Assembly (NCBI GenBank): GCA_036971475.1
Contig: JBAIZL010000008.1
Span: forward strand, 36,255,240-36,319,239
Length of the DNA stretch: 64,000 nt
Direction of reading: 5' to 3'
From: Prosapia bicincta
Taxonomy: Eukaryota; Arthropoda; Insecta; Hemiptera; Cercopidae
Each line of letters begins with the position of its first letter. Positions within the stretch are counted from its first letter, which is position 1. Shown piece by piece: positions 1 to 11,744 of this stretch. The notes under the pieces were generated by a model. That model did no database searches, was not told the DNA's origin, and saw only the letters and a program-made list of their open reading frames with translations. The translations under genes were made by a program, and so were the position numbers.

Positions 1-178
1 ACATCACAGAAAGGCAGTTATTTGGATCGTACCGTAAATATGGTCATATATCATTACATTGAATTTAAGCTATTTGCAGTGTTTCTGTGCAAATTATTCC
101 TTGATCCCCTGATATACTTTTATTTATGGCTCCAAGAATGATACATCAGTTTATCTTAAAAATGAAAATATTTTCCAG

Positions 179-321
179 ATGTATATTTGTAGGAGATATA
201 GATCCAGTCCAGTGCTTAGAAACTTATATGGAGGGATTCCAACAAGTTTTAAACTTTTGCCGTCACCAACATGTGCTGGATAATATTCCATGGTTTGTCA
301 ACACAATGGGATTTTGTAAAG
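179..321 (+). CDS. NOL9: NOL9 polynucleotide 5'-kinase, internal exon (1st of 5 seen)
   Basis: The exon follows a TTTTCCAG acceptor at 171-178 and ends at a G|GTAATT donor at 321/322. It encodes GDIDPVQCLETYMEG and then PWFVNTMGFCKG, matching the NOL9/Grc3 segment where the conserved VNTMG motif follows the kinase core. NOL9 is a nucleolar RNA 5'-hydroxyl kinase that works with the LAS1L endonuclease in processing the ITS2 spacer of pre-rRNA. The P-loop exons lie upstream of the window. The exon starts on the third base of a codon and ends in phase 1, in register with the exon at 2319. The assignment is recalled family similarity, but five exons in order with matching phases make it firm. Confidence 0.85.
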
Positions 322-364
322 GTAATTGAAAATTAATTATCTCAATGTTTCTTATATAACTCAT

Positions 365-800
365 ATTTAAGACAACTCATTCAACCCTCTCAACAACGAA
401 CAGGCAAATACAATCTATCTAAAATATAAAATAACATGTAACAACTGCCCCAGCTTCTACATTGGCCAAACTGGTAGATCTTATAACACAAGATTCCAAG
501 AACACATCAACGACATAAAAAACATAAATCCGATATCCCGCTACGAAACACCCAACACAAACATCCATACAATTTAAATATTCATCACATATTATACCAT
601 AGTAAAAACAACTACAGACATATTTGAAATGTTCAAACGTCACACAACACAAAAACAACATATCCTAAACGACCATACACATTTTGAATATAATACGCTA
701 TTCCAATATATGGTAAACGATCCTCCTAACCTAAACCCCCCTTACACACTCATAAATCATATGCCTGAAACCTTGAGTGATCGCTTATGCCTTGAGCGAT
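365..800 (+). mobile_element. Penelope-like element remnant (GIY-YIG endonuclease) in a NOL9 intron
   Basis: In two frames the region reads as the tail of a PLE polyprotein. About 448-530 gives ITCNNCPSFYIGQTGRS, the Cys pair plus YIG core of a GIY-YIG nuclease, followed by RFQEHIND. The downstream part (about 629-770, HILNDHTHFEYNTLFQYM) is in another frame. At least one frameshift is present and no RT domain is left. It is a dead scrap inserted in sense orientation in the NOL9 intron, and its sequence differs from the PLE copies at 9-17 kb and 50 kb. Confidence 0.7.
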
Positions 801-2318
801 CGCTAGCCGTAGCAGGTCAGCTTTATCAATGAAAGGATTGTTTTGACATCCGTCACCAAGTAAGTTCAAAAGTTTTCCCACAGTTACATAATTACTTATA
901 ATAGCTTCTAATATGTTATAATATTTTAAGGTGATCAATCAATATAATAATAATTGACTATGATAAATAAGAATAAAATTGTAAATAATAGAGCAGGATA
1001 TGGGCTGAAGTATAAACCTCTTATGTGGTATACATATACACAAATGGCAACATGACATCATGTATGCATTTTTGTATATGTAAACCAGACTTCTCTCCAA
1101 CCACCAATTTAATAAAACAGAGAATTAAAAAGAAAATGCTTTGAAGTATAAAAAAAATTTGTTCGAAATATTTATGACTTATTTGAACAGTTCCATTGAT
1201 AGAACACAGTTTAAATCTCTGTGCCTGGTTATACTATTTTAAAAATAATGTCTAAGAATATTAACAGTAAATACTGTCTTGTGTGATCTTCTTTGCTTTT
1301 AACTATTACAAAACTACAATAGTCTAAAATATTTAACAATTATAAAACTATATTTGTCTAAAATATTCACACTTTATTCCAATCACAACTAAAGTAACAA
1401 CTTTTGCTCATAAAGTTTGGAATAACATAAGTACAGCTTGCAAATAAAACTTCCTGTCATATTATGTAATGGAAAGAATTTGTGTTGAGGTTTAAAAATA
1501 GTTGAAGAGTTTTAAAACTCTAGCTATTTGACAAAAATTGTAAATTCATTCTTCAATGATATTTGTAAACTTCAGATTTTCATAAATAGATCTTTATAAG
1601 ATACATACATACAATAAATATGGACAGTGCATACATGTTAATTATCTGTTACATATTTTGTAGCTTTTATTAATAACATCTAGATTCCATATACAGTTTA
1701 TAAAAACTCTGCAATCCTCCAGATCTATTTAGTAAAGTTTTACAAAACTTTCTAGAACACAAGAAATTGCAAAACAGGAAATCTGTCAAGTGAGACATGT
1801 AGCAGAACACTCATGCCACACTTTTCTTTGGTGTTGTGGCTGATCATGTGAAGTACAAATACGTTTTTTAATGCAATGATCCAGAAAGGATTTTTGTCAG
1901 GTGATTCAGGATGCTTAGAGAATGCAACTTTGTTGATAGACGCGCTTCAGGATGGTTGCAAACATGATTGACAGAGCTTTGTTGTATGGTTTGATTTTAG
2001 TATTGGCATTGGTTCAGTGAAACACAATCTCTTACAATATGCCATATCTAACTCTACAATACTTCTTATATTGACCAATCTTTATATCCAACGTTGTTGC
2101 TTCCCCCTATAGGTTTTAAGATAGTTTTTGAATTGCATTAAATGGTACCACTTGGTAGCAATATGTATTCAAGAATAATCATACGAATTGGGGGTTTGCC
2201 TTTTTTTAGAATATTCGACAAATTATTTGAAGAATAAAGAACAACAAAAATTTCTTGTTCAATAGATTAAGAATTGTTATTTATTTGAGTATATAATAGA
2301 AATATTTGTAATTTTTAG
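801..2318. other. NOL9 intron, no recognised feature
   Basis: AT-rich intron sequence. I see no long open frame, tandem repeat or recognisable element apart from the PLE scrap upstream. The intron ends at an ATTTTTAG acceptor at 2311-2318. Confidence 0.5.
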
Positions 2319-2544
2319 CTCTTGGATATTCAATAACAACATCTATAATCCAGCAAGTTTCTCCTACCCATGTTGTACAAATTTATAGTAAAGATAAATC
2401 TAGAAACTTTGAACAAAAATTGACTCCACAATTGGTAAACCAACTAAGGTTTGGAAAATATACAAAGGGATTTAATGAATTGGATTATACCTTGCTTCAT
2501 GTCCCCAGTGCCTCTGAAGAGAGAGGTGGAAGTACCAAGCCATG
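2319..2544 (+). CDS. NOL9: NOL9 exon (2nd of 5 seen)
   Basis: It joins the previous exon in phase (G plus CT) and reads ALGYSITTSIIQQVSPTHVV followed by a KLTPQLVNQL block. This is the post-kinase region of NOL9, where vertebrate proteins have a segment ending in LSPSHVVQ. The donor is TG|GTTTGT at 2544/2545 (phase 2). No stop or frameshift interrupts it. Confidence 0.85.
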
Positions 2545-4458
2545 GTTTGTATTATTTTTATACTTAACAATTTATTGATTTTTCGCTTGTGCTATTTGAT
2601 TTTTTATTTTCTCACTTTACTCTTCTAATCTTCTTTGTTGCATCATAAATAATAATATTTTTGTTAACTCAAATCAGCATTGGTTTAATTGTTTAAATCG
2701 TTCACAAAGTAACTAATACATAAATAAGACATAGTTGGTGATAATTATTATTTTCCATATACAGTAAACTCTCGATTATCCGTGGAATAGGGTGGCCCGG
2801 CAACGCCGGATAACCGAATTCCCTGGATAATCTGCTATGAACAAAGAATACGCAAAACGATCGATAATCGATTATTATACCAAAAGTTACACAAATAATG
2901 TCCCCGGTTAATGCAATTCACAAATAATCTTCAGAGGACAAAATAAATACAGAAAATAATTTAAAATGTCGATGTATCTGACGGATTATAACATGTACAT
3001 TTATATGTCTAACTATTTACAATACATACATAAGTATATGTCAAAAGTAAATATGTATGTACATATGTAATTTCCTTTACACGTAATACTTTCGTAATGC
3101 TCACATTGAGCATTGATTTAGCTTTAATGTGAGATCTACGTTTATTGAAAACCATTTTGTCACACAGTGAAGAGTCGTCTTGCTCTAATTATTGTGTCCG
3201 TTGTTGTCATCTCAAAAATTTTATTTGTACCATATACAGGTTTATTTGGGACATTCAAACAGTGCATTAGACATTAAAATGTTGTTTTATTTTAAGGTTT
3301 ACAATAAAAAAAAGGAAATTCACATAAAATATCAACTATTACAAATGATAAAATACTGCATGCCAAAAAATAAAATTCAATAAAAAAGACAGAGAAATAA
3401 AAATTCAAACTACCTACTACTAAAATAACCACTCTACGTTGAACTCGGAATATTTGTTTCTACTTTTGTCACAAAGCCATAAAGATCGATAATGTATATG
3501 ACAGACATGGATAATGCATATGTCACATCCTAGACTATTTATAGCCGAGATTAGCTGACATTTGTTTACAATCTTATGATACACATTAGGTTTTCGGGCG
3601 TCCAAGCATTTTGTCATTGTCTCTTAACAGTAGTCTGTTCCCACCTCGAGTTGGTTCATTCACTCTAACAGGACAGTTATCGTTTATCCTTGCGTTATTT
3701 GAAAAAGATTAGTTTATTTTTATGATCGTTGTTTTTACCGGATATTGTGCCGCGTTGAGTGGTTAAAAAAAACAATAATGAATCTGATTGGAATAAAAAT
3801 TGGATATTTGTAAAACAATGGCAGACTCCGGATAATCCGCAAACGGTTAATCCGTCCACGGATAATCGGGATTTTACTGTAAATTACTCAGCACACATAT
3901 TTTAACAGTTAAAAAAACAAGAATCGGAATCAGCACTTTAATCAATGGAGAATCGAGTATCAATGATTACTCAATACCATTAGAACCGACAGTTCCTGGA
4001 ATCAGCCCATCCCTAGTAAAATTGCATTGTATAACTCTGCTTTTCCTGGATTCATCACTTTCAAGTAACTTTTTGGAACAAAACTGTCTACTTAAATTTT
4101 GAATAATATTATTCTGGTTCTCTCTTCCAGAACTTACTTGGTGAACTGGCCTTTCCCTGTTTTCATATTTCTTTTGTCTAAGTTAAAATGAGACTTAATT
4201 TTCAATATACAATTTCAAAAAATCAAAAATTTTTATAGACAACAAAAGAAAAGTTTAAATGTTTTAGTTCTGATTTTATTATACGACTTGAATAAAAATT
4301 GATATTAAAAACTTTAAAGTATAAACTTGACATTTGTTTAACTCTTAAAGGACTACTTTAGATATTTCAAGATATCTCATGTTAAATAAATAAAATAGTA
4401 CTCACAAACTTTAATTAAAATGTGACTAATTCATATTTTTATGTTTAATGTCTGGTAG
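2545..4458. other. NOL9 intron containing a Tigger-type MITE
   Basis: Apart from the element at 2762-3879 the intron is AT-rich and featureless; 3880-4458 holds nothing I can name. The acceptor is a GGTAG at 4454-4458. Confidence 0.5.
2762..3879. mobile_element. Non-autonomous Tigger/pogo-type DNA transposon
   Basis: The ends are inverted. The left starts CAGTAAACTCTCGATTATCC and the right ends GATAATCGGGATTTTACTG, both flanked by the TA duplication of the Tc1/mariner/pogo group. CAGTAnnnTCTCGATTATCCG termini are typical of Tigger-like elements. A second inverted block, with GGATAA repeats, lies just inside each end. The 1118-bp interior has no transposase frame, so it is a non-autonomous derivative. 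Confidence 0.75.
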
Positions 4459-4560
4459 GGGAATGCCACCAAAACAAGCTAGGCAGCTGGTATTGTTTTC
4501 TTACCTCAGCAATATGTTAACTTCAGAAACAATGAATCTTTTGGAGGTCAAACCTTACAT
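4459..4560 (+). CDS. NOL9: NOL9 exon (3rd of 5 seen)
   Basis: It reads GMPPKQARQLVLFSYLSNML then ETMNLLEVKPYM, matching the NOL9 stretch with LRDLSILSYLS and P-rich followers. It completes the TGG codon of the previous exon and ends AT|GTAAGT at 4560/4561. Both splice sites are good and the phase is maintained. Confidence 0.8.
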
Positions 4561-4789
4561 GTAAGTTGTTAAAACTTATATTGGATATAATACACAATAA
4601 TTCTGGATATGCTCGTCTTCATTTCTGTTAGGAATATTTGTATATATTCGAATACATTTTTCTACCTTTCCTAACATTACTATATTTTCCTTTTGTTGAC
4701 ACGTTTTGGAATGACTCCATTTTCAAAACTTAAATAGAACTCAATTATTATTATACTAATTAGGAAGTTTTATTATATAATTGCTTTAA

Positions 4790-5768
4790 TCTTCAAGAGG
4801 GCGAATAGAATTTCAAAGGGGAGAGGGCCCTTGCAAAGTTTTATTCCGCACAAACCTGTTTAAAATTTAAACGGTTTTCGTTTTTATATTAGGGTGACTT
4901 TACAGTTAAATACTATATAAATACATTGTAAACAAATTGAAAAATCATTATTTGTACAATTTTGAATTTCTAAACGTCATATTTCTAAAAATGTTTTGAA
5001 TTGTTAAAATGTATACTAGACCAGTTTTCATGACGGGAGAGGCGTTTGCAGGTTACTTTATTATTTATTATATAAAGTAATTCATAGTCTAAACATTAAA
5101 TAAACTTTTAATCGTGATTGTACATATACAAATATGAAAGTAATTATATTTAGTGAAAATTGGGAATGTTTTACTTCAAATATATAACCCTACAAATTGG
5201 CTTTATAACACAACTGGTTCTAGTATAAAATAAAATTAGCAGAAATTTACAGTCTTTATTGGATAAATAACTCGTAATTGTTCATTTCTAAATTCACTAG
5301 ACACCATTGAGTTCTTCTACGAATTCTTCACTTTGAATGCACTTTACACAACAAGTAGGTGCTGCATGCTCCTTGCAGATGAAAAACTTACAATTACCGC
5401 ATCGAGTTTGAGATGAATGATTCTTCTTTTGATCACAAATGTAACATCGGCCTTTGGTTATATCTTCCTCAGATGTTATTATAACAACAACAAAAATAGT
5501 AATAATTTAAGTCCACAAACTATTTTGCAATATAAATAGACGCCCACAAGGAACTCCGCACAAATAACTTACACGAAATGGCAATCTGACCGCGTGAGAC
5601 AAAGATTAAATTCACACGAATGATACAAGGAAAAAATTAACACAAATATTCCTAGAATACAGGTTGTAGAGTAACGAGCCGGAAATAAACTTCTGACAAC
5701 TAGAAACACGTTTTCTTAACAAATAATGATACGTGCGGAGAAAAACTCCGCATGCATCCTCTCGAGGG
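4790..5768 (-). mobile_element. 979-bp piggyBac derivative in a NOL9 intron
   Basis: TTAA target duplications stand at 4786-4789 and 5769-5772. Terminal inverted repeats begin TCTTCAAGAGG on the left and, on the other strand, CCCTCGAGAGG on the right. Sub-terminal inverted motifs containing TCCGCAC occur near 4850 and 5725. TTAA plus CCCT-like ends is the piggyBac signature. The only coding remnant is the transposase C-terminus at 5297-5490, so the element is internally deleted. Confidence 0.8.
5297..5490 (-). pseudogene. piggyBac transposase C-terminal cysteine-rich domain
   Basis: The minus-strand frame reads GRCYICDQKK, then TRCGNCKFFICKEHA, then CCVKCIQSEEF, and stops at TAG (5299-5297). 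The CxxC, CxxC, CxxH, CxxC spacing is the zinc-binding cysteine-rich domain that ends piggyBac transposases and contacts the sub-terminal repeats. The catalytic DDD core is absent. The open frame of this small domain is unbroken back to about 5490. Confidence 0.75.
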
Positions 5769-6126
5769 TTAAGGGGTTCATATACAACTGTTTATATTCA
5801 TTTTTATACTAAATTATGTTTTAACATCATTCCAATTTTAAAAATACATAAAATTAGGTTTTGGTTTTTAAATAAATATATAAAGTAAAATATATTTTTA
5901 TATTCAGCCTGCAAATACAGGTTTATGGACCTACTATGTTTAAGGTTTTTAGAAATTTTATGTATATTCTGTAATTTTAAAATTTTTCTTTTTAAATTTT
6001 ATTTGGGGTTTGAAGTATAACCTAGTTTTTTAAAGAAACCTTGAACTGAACTGATAAAATAATAATATGAATGAAAATATTACAGAAGCATTTGAGCAGT
6101 TTATTTTAATTATGTTTGTTATATAG

Positions 6127-6269
6127 GGTGAATATTTCAAAACTACATTTTGAAGTGCAAGAAGTTAGAATGTCCCCAAGGCATGCAATAGCTGTAATGA
6201 ATGGAAATCTTGTGGCACTTTGTACTAAAAGTAAAATTAGTAAACAGTTACCAGACTGCTTGGGATTTG
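6127..6269 (+). CDS. NOL9: NOL9 exon (4th of 5 seen)
   Basis: It begins after an ATATAG acceptor at 6121-6126 and reads KLHFEVQEVRMSPRHAIAVM, then NGNLVALC, and ends DCLGFG at a G|GTAAGT donor (6269/6270). NOL9 proteins have DCLGFGICRGID here, and the next exon supplies IVRGIDYS. It corresponds to the C-terminal beta-rich domain. Confidence 0.88.
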
Positions 6270-6634
6270 GTAAGTATTTCTCATGTTTCTGTATTATACT
6301 AGGCATAAGTGACCTTTCAAAAAACCTAATTAAGTGTAGTGAATTAGACGGATGGAAAACACTGTAATATTAATAAGAATAATAATAATATTGTGATAAG
6401 GAAATTTGTATGTAATTATTAGGGAGAATAAAATAATTTTATTTTATAATTATGTTTATAAATAATTGTTAAAAATCTTAGTGTAATTAATGAGTTAGCC
6501 CTAAGTGTAAAATCTCTATTTAATGCAATCATTTTGAAATATTGTAAATAACCGTTGTTTTAACTGGTGGGCATGGTATAAATATAGAATGTAACCTTAC
6601 CTTCACCTTAGTTGTAAGTTAGAGTTTAAAGTAT

Positions 6635-6690
6635 CAATACTTACTGATGACGATGTCATTAAAACATGTCGAGTGAATAAATGATTAATT
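6635..6690 (+). ncRNA. Decayed hammerhead-like module (PLE end remnant)
   Basis: CTGATGA at 6644-6650 matches the hammerhead core. One base and a short ATG/CAT hairpin follow. Then comes AAAA where GAAA is expected (6661-6664) and the self-complementary ACATGT with a final C at 6670. ACTT upstream can pair with GAGT at 6671-6674 if one A is bulged. G12 to A would be inactivating by known hammerhead rules. The context, GTGAATAAATGATT downstream, resembles PLE termini. Confidence 0.4.
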
Positions 6691-7270
6691 TGTGACTTTA
6701 TCTATGTCTTTTATTGTTTATTATACTAGACATGTTTTTTATGTAAGTCCCATTTTCATAAAAAAAGAAACAAGTAAATACACTTTTTTAAACAATTTTA
6801 TTTTTATACAAGGGTTTGTATTTGAATCTACTTTTCTACATAATTTTTATTAATATTAAGTCACTTAGCCATGCAACCAGCTTTTAATACCATCCGGATA
6901 GAATTCTACTTACACGGCTTACATTTCATTGTCACTAGCATTGGTGTGTTTGTAAACCTGTATTGAGATGTTTTATTAGAACTTGTAGGTTAATGCTTAG
7001 TAATTGATTTTTTATTAGAATTTGACTTTTGTTTTCTTTTAAGTTAATTGTTCTAAATTTAATAGAGAAAATTTACCTGGTTACACGAGCATTTATTTTT
7101 ATCCAAAAAGGTCCCAATTAGTATGTATTACTATGATCCACCTTTATTAATTATTCCGAGTGTCTCTTACTTATAAACTAAAATATGCCCTCACCCGTAA
7201 ATTATAAAATTTGTTAGAAAAAAGTCAGTTGAAAAAATATGTATAAAATATTGTATTTCTTTTTGTTTAG

Positions 7271-7530
7271 GAATTGTTCGAGGGATTGATTACAGTAACG
7301 ATCACTTATTCCTTATAACACCATTAAAATTGAAAAAACTACAAGATGTAAACTGCTTAGTGAAAGGAAATCTTTCCTTACCAGACTCTTTATTTCTTGA
7401 AGTTCAAGACATCGTTGAAAGTCGTGTGCCTTATGTATGCTTTACATCTGATTCTCCAACATCTAAACTTATCAAAAGAGAATATAACCCTAACAAATCA
7501 ACTGCTGGCACCCATATTAAAGACTATTAA
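7271..7530 (+). CDS. NOL9: NOL9 terminal exon
   Basis: After a TTTGTTTAG acceptor the exon reads GIVRGIDYSNDHLFLITPLK, then a PYVCFTSDSPTSK block, and stops at TAA 7528-7530. It matches the NOL9 C-terminus, in which IxRGID, LITP and VPYV are conserved. The five visible exons give about 290 codons with no internal stop. No canonical AATAAA follows closely; the 3' UTR end is unclear. Confidence 0.88.
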
Positions 7531-8453
7531 ACTGTATATACTTTGTACATAATTATACAATTTTGTAAATACAAAAATTCTTTACACTTTTATTTTCTAA
7601 TACCTTCTTAAATTATGCTCAAACTTTTCAATATGAAAACGTTTACAAAAAGATCATATCTAAATCAGTACCATTTATTTAAAATTAATCTTAAAATAAT
7701 GGACTCTACATTTCAAATTTAGATATTTATTTCAGTAACTGAATAATTTGTGTGTATATTTCAGATGTACTTGTAACATTTGCATCTCAATAGAGTTATT
7801 CAAATTTTTAAATACAATTTACAAAGGGGCATCCTTCTATAATCTGCTTTCATCCCTATTTTCAAGGATTAAAACGTGTTGTTCATACTACAAATCACAT
7901 TAAAAAAATGGAGATATAGAATAAATCTTTCTCGAAAAATAATAGACAATTTGAATATTGTATATAAAACTTAAAAACAATTAGTATAGACAAAGAATCC
8001 TTTCTATAGTGTCATCAATGATCCTAATACCCTTAAGTTCACAAAGATGTCTACAAAGGTACTACCTAACAGACGTGGAAAATCATGGTTGCAGTATCAC
8101 TTACCTGAAGCAGACCTCTTTACTGGGGCTAAAAAAAAGCTGCCATCCTTCCTTTACTTAAGACGCTCAACCTGGCCCTTCTTATTTAAACAACAGATAT
8201 CATCATCAAGCATACTCATGGTAACAAGGATGTGGCTTAGTTCATAAGACAGGAATAGTTGGATTACATATATATTTAATCTATATTGACAAATCAATTT
8301 ATAAAACTTATACATTCTAAAAATATTAATATGCAAATACTTAATAACTTGCAGCAACTGGTGTAATTTTTTATTATAAATAAATGAAACCACAAAAACG
8401 TTTTATTTATGATGAGACGTACAGTCACAAAATTTTGTTGAACAAAAATTCAG
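7531..8453. other. NOL9 3' flank; weak candidate exons on the minus strand
   Basis: Mostly AT-rich. On the minus strand an ATG at 8219 opens a short frame (MSMLDDDICCLNKKGQVERL) that meets a GTAAAG donor at 8157. A 24-base segment at 8128-8105, flanked by a T8AG acceptor and a CAG|GTAAGT donor, continues in phase. I could not find a convincing next exon or a family, so this is only a candidate first coding exon of an unknown gene. Confidence 0.2.
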
Positions 8454-8459
8454 TTGATA

Positions 8460-8640
8460 CACGAGTCAAGAAACATTGATTTATTAGAAATTCGGTTATG
8501 TTTCGAAACTAAATTGTCGTCCTCATTCAGGCCTGATCTCCTCCTTTGTATTATATTCAAAACTACTAGAACCAGAAAACAATTTACCTTCTACATTTTT
8601 AATAAGTTCAATAGTAGAACATTTGTATATGTATATGTAT
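8460..8640 (-). repeat. PLE-terminus-like repeat remnant
   Basis: The minus strand carries CTGAATGAGGAC, then GTTTCGAAACATAAC (8509-8495) and AAATTTCTAATAAATC, the kind of hairpin-CGAAA-AAATAA block that ends other PLEs in this window. The core CTGAATGA has one base too many for a hammerhead. No coding sequence is attached. Confidence 0.3.
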
Positions 8641-8814
8641 ATATATGAAAAATATTTCATTCTCTCATATTTCTTTTTGTGTTTTCTCTTTGATTGACAA
8701 AGACCACTGTGTGGTTGAAATATATCATTGGTTAAGTGCTTTTATGTGTTTCTATTTCAATACTACAGAGTGGACTCTTACCAAGGCAAGTCTGTCAGTT
8801 TCCTAGTCCAAAAA

Positions 8815-8821
<7 letters not shown>

Positions 8822-8882
<61 letters not shown>
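8822..8882. repeat. A-tract plus (TA)n microsatellite at a PLE boundary
   Basis: A homopolymeric A run leads into about 25 TA repeats between convergent copies of the family-A terminal repeat. Confidence 0.9.
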
Positions 8883-8884
<2 letters not shown>

Positions 8885-9275
8885 GTTTATATATATATAT
8901 TTATTTATTTAGGTTAGTTTTGGTTGGTAAAGATTATTTAGATTTTTTGGACTAGGAGACTGACAGACTTACCTTGGTAAGAGTCCACTCTGTAATCTTG
9001 AAATAGGAACACATAAAAGCACTTAACGAATGATATATTTCAACCACACAGTGGTCTTTGTCAATCAAAGAGAAAACACAAAAAGAAATATGAGAGAATG
9101 AAATAAAATAAATATAAGTTGTAATCACAGATTGTGTAGAGTAGAAATTAGATGTCACAGATTAAAGATATATATATATTGTTTCCATGGGCATATGAGT
9201 GATTATAGTTTATATAAGTCTGTCAGGGGAAAAGAGATTGGAGACGTTTGGGGGAAGAAAAAAAAATGATTGGAT

Positions 9276-9946
9276 TTATCTGATGTTGAGGTTAGGGGAT
9301 TCTCTGGACTTGGTATACCACTGGTATGATAGTTCACATCTTCTCAGTTCTGAGGGATTGCAGTCAGGGGGAGTGATTTAATTATTTTTGTGGTATAGCA
9401 GTCATCAAAAGTTGTGATGTTGTGACTCGCAGCATGTTGAGCTGTTGGCCTATCCATATTCATAATTTTAACATCATATCTGTGGCCATTCATTCTAATA
9501 TTCCGCCCATCCGTGGTCAGGCCTATGTACTGTGCTGAGCAAAATTTACATTGTAGCTGGTATATGACATTTTTCGATGTACAATTATGATGACCCTGTA
9601 TTTTGAAGACCATTTTTGTTGTTGAAACTATTTGCTGAGGGGTGTATTAGACACGTCTTGCATCTAGGTCTATTGCATGGGAAGGAGCCATGAGGAAGTT
9701 TGTGTGGTTTCTCTGCATCAGGGTCTGGTAGTTTAGGATGTACTAAGATATTTTTCAAGTTGGGAGGTTGTTTGTACCAAATTTGAGGTGGAACGGTGAA
9801 AAGATTTTTGGTGTGGACGGAAGCTTGAAGAATTTTGAAGCCATCTCTCAATATCTTGTTGCGTTTATGTAGACCAGGATGGTAGTCTGTTATTAAAGAC
9901 AGTTTATGTTGTTCTGTTTGTGGTTTGGGGTTTACTCTCGGACCTA
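9276..9946 (-). pseudogene. PLE GIY-YIG endonuclease region, inverted partial copy
   Basis: Read on the minus strand it gives the CNRPRCKTCLIH zinc-finger-like motif, then VIYQLQCKFCSAQYIGLTTD (GIY-YIG core), and ends at a TAA at 9278-9276. A frame change near 9600 separates the two halves. The copy is cut at 9946, where it abuts the RT part of the plus-strand copy, and lacks all of the RT. Confidence 0.85.
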
Positions 9947-11598
9947 CTCAAATATACAGCTCCTTAACAAAACATTTCGGAAACATCTCTAAAATTATTA
10001 TATAATGAAAACCCCTCTACTCCTCAATTCTATATATTACCAAAAATCCACAAAAACATAATCCCTCCACCTGGTAGACCAATAATTGCTGGCTGCAATT
10101 CAGTAACGGAAAGAATTTCAGCTTTCCTCGACTCACACCTTCAACCCTTAGTAAAGAACCTTCCATCACATACCCAGGACACCAATCATTTCATAGACCG
10201 ACTCTCACAAATATCTGTACCTCTACCCCCGGTAACTATTTTGGTCACCATTGAAGTCACCTCTCTCTATACCAACATCCCTCATGCACACGACCTATCT
10301 GCAATAGAGAATTTTCTAAACAAACGCCCAGGCAAGCCTTCTCCCACTACACCTTTTCTTGTGAACCTGACCAGGTTCATCTTCGAGAAGAACAACTTTC
10401 AGTTTGAGGGAAGGAACTACCTTCAAATAAAGGGAACAGCAATGGGCAACAGAATGGCACCATCGTACGCAAATCTGTACATGGGATTGTTGGAAGAAAG
10501 TTTTCTAAAGACACAAACACACCAGCCATTATGTTGGTATAGATATATAGATGACATCTTCCTAATTTGGACACAGGGTGCTTCAACACTTGAGGCATTT
10601 TTAGACAGCCTGACACAATTCTCCACACTTCAATTTACCTGGGAGAAATCTACATCAGCCATCACCTTTTTGGATGTAGAGGTAACACTCCAGAATGGAA
10701 ATATCAACACAGGAATTCACATCAAACCGACAAACCACCTACAACATCTCCATTTCGACAGCAACCACCCAATAAACATAAAACGATCCATTCCATACAG
10801 TCAAGCAATCAGGGGTAAGAGAATCTGTTCGAATGATAGGGAATTGGAAGATTTTAATAGAAAGATATCAACAGCCTTCCAGAGAAGAGGATACCCAAAA
10901 AGACTCATTGAAAACCAAATTCATTCAGCACAATCCTCGGTTCGCCCCAAACCATAAACAGAACAAAATAAACTGTCTTTAATAACAGACTACCATCCTG
11001 GTCTACATAAACTCAACAAGATATTGAGAGATGGCTTCAAAATTCTTCAAGCTTCCGTCCACACCAAAAATCTTTTCACCGATCCACCGCAAATTTGGTA
11101 CAAGCAACCTCCCAACTTGAAAAACATCCTAAACTACCAGACCCTGATGCAGAGAAACCACACAAACTTCCTCATGGCTCCTTCCCATGCAATAGACCTA
11201 GATGCAAGACGTGTCCAATACACCCCTCAGCAAATAGTTTCAACAGCCAAACAACAAAAATGGTCTTCAAAATACAGGGTCATCATAATTGTACATCGAA
11301 AAATGTCATATACCAGCTACAATGTAAACTTTGCTCAGCACAGTACATAGGCCTGACCACGGATGGTCTGAATATCAGAATGAATGGCCACAGACATGAT
11401 GTTAAAATTATGAATATGGATAGACCAACAGCTCAACATGCTGCGAGTCACAACATCACAACTTTTGATGACTGCTATACCACAAAAATAATTAAATCAC
11501 TCCCCCCTGATTGCAATCCCTCAGAATTGAGAAGGTGGGAACTATCATACCAGTGGTATACCAAATCCAGAGAATCCCCTAACCTCAACATCAGATAA
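9947..11598 (+). pseudogene. PLE reverse transcriptase-GIY-YIG polyprotein (family A)
   Basis: One frame runs from 9950, broken by TAA at 9965 and TAA at 10955. It shows the PLE RT landmarks FYILPKIHK, GRPIIAG, SLYTNIP, GTAMGNRMAPSYANLYMG and the catalytic RYIDDIF, then TFLDVEV. After the second stop the same frame resumes (LSLITDYHPGLHKLN). Near 11130 a 10-bp deletion between two ACATCCTA repeats (compare 55488-55500) shifts frame. A CNRPRCKTCPIH finger and the YIG nuclease core (QYIGLTTDGLNIRMNGH) end at TAA 11596-11598. PLEs prime reverse transcription at endonuclease-made nicks. Two stops and one frameshift make this copy inactive as it stands. Confidence 0.88.
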
Positions 11599-11744
11599 AG
11601 CCATTCATTTTTTCCCCCTCCTAATAGCCTTATCTCTTTTCCCCTGACAGACTTATATAAACTATAGTCACTCATATGCTCATGGAAACAATTTATATAT
11701 ATATCTTTAATCTGTGCCATCTGATTTCTACTCTACACAATCTG

